Shown: in pieces, positions 63,751 to 64,000 of the stretch | Layout of the letters: every line of letters begins with the position of its first letter | Position numbering within the stretch: the stretch's first letter is position 1 | Assembly: GCF_014203155.1 (NCBI RefSeq) | Contig: NZ_JACHIK010000011.1 | Coordinates: 62,001-126,000, forward strand | DNA: 64,000 nt | Direction of reading: 5' to 3' | From: Shinella fusca | Lineage (GTDB): Bacteria; Pseudomonadota; Alphaproteobacteria; Rhizobiales; Rhizobiaceae | Position numbers and translations under genes: made by a program | Notes under the pieces: model-generated | The model's database searches: none | Told to the model about the DNA's origin: nothing | What the model saw: the letters and a program-made list of their open reading frames with translations, nothing else

Positions 63751-64000
63751 CTAGAACCGCACGCCGACGGCGAGGCCTGCGTGGGTGATGCCGTCGTTGG
63801 GGCCGTTGCAGAGGTTGGCGTTGGAGGAGTGGTCGATCGTCGCCATGACGTTCACCGTTTCCGAGACGCGCACGCCGAGGGCGGCGTGCTCGCGGAAGAG
63901 GAAGCGGCAGCCGAGAAGCGGGCCCGTGCCGCTGTCGAGGTTGCCGTTGTGCACCGTGCCGCCGGCGCCGATCTCGGCAAAGAAGGCCTCGGTGATCGGC
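63751..64000 (-). CDS. PagL-like lipid A 3-O-deacylase / acyloxyacyl hydrolase (5' part cut)
   Basis: Minus-strand frame open from the right edge to a TAG at 63751; about 82 C-terminal residues seen. Alternating beta-barrel strands (LGVRVSETVNVMATIDHSSN) and the PagL signature H-x-S-N: IDHSSNANLCNGPNDGITHA, ending GLAVGVRF with the terminal Phe of outer-membrane proteins. His and Ser of HSS-N would be catalytic. Trims the 3-O acyl chain of lipid A. The start lies outside the window. Confidence 0.7.
   Translation of the reverse strand, partial: PITEAFFAEIGAGGTVHNGNLDSGTGPLLGCRFLFREHAALGVRVSETVNVMATIDHSSNANLCNGPNDGITHAGLAVGVRF

Overview
This window is the flagellar and chemotaxis region of a member of the Rhizobiaceae (alphaproteobacteria; Sinorhizobium/Agrobacterium/Shinella relatives). 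The evidence is the rhizobial gene order, the rhizobia-specific genes (visN, visR, rem, motC, motE, cheS, cheT, icpA, DUF1217), a high-GC sequence, and an AroA that is almost residue-for-residue the class II EPSP synthase of strain CP4 as I recall it. I see no insertion sequence, prophage, CRISPR array or rRNA.

Layout. 1-9101 (minus strand): flgL (cut by the left edge), flgK, flgE, the regulator rem, then slt-fliK-motC-motB-fliH-like. 9412-23210: four flagellin genes, all on the minus strand. The block 10826-19085 splits them and holds a TPR/GT41 (O-GlcNAc-transferase-like) glycosyltransferase, two large octapeptide-repeat proteins of unknown function, and UDP-galactopyranose mutase. 23447-33198 (minus): fliP, fliL, flgH, motE, flgI, flgA, flgG, fliE, flgC, flgB, a membrane protein, fliI, flgF, DUF1217. 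33370-38570 (plus): motA, fliM, fliN, fliG, flhB and one unknown gene. 38667-42430 (minus): visR, visN and the MS-ring gene fliF. 42698-51224 (minus): the ten-gene chemotaxis operon icpA-cheS-cheY1-cheA-cheW-cheR-cheB-cheY2-cheD-cheT. The rest is ordinary chromosome: small stress and membrane proteins, an RNase D-like exonuclease, two large unknown proteins, a NAMPT-type enzyme, rpsA-cmk-aroA, a TIGR02300 protein, tRNA-Ala(GGC), a GFA-family protein and a partial PagL-like deacylase.

How it works together. VisN/VisR switch on rem, and Rem activates the structural operons. The basal body, rod, hook and export genes build the motor. MotA/B/C/E with FliK and FliH complete drive and export, and the flagellins form the filament. 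The che operon, headed by a soluble receptor, sets motor speed through two CheY proteins, with CheS helping to drain phosphate.

Most interesting points: (1) the block inside the flagellin cluster, a possible filament or surface glycosylation system; (2) seven perfect TTAA-N7-TTAA (CtrA-type) boxes, all intergenic, in front of rem, one flagellin, visN, both repeat-protein genes (one box shared with glf) and one of the unknown genes near 53 kb, with near-matches before flaB and the unknown gene near 57 kb; (3) the third flagellin is a mosaic of its two neighbours; (4) AroA is CP4-like but carries Gly100.
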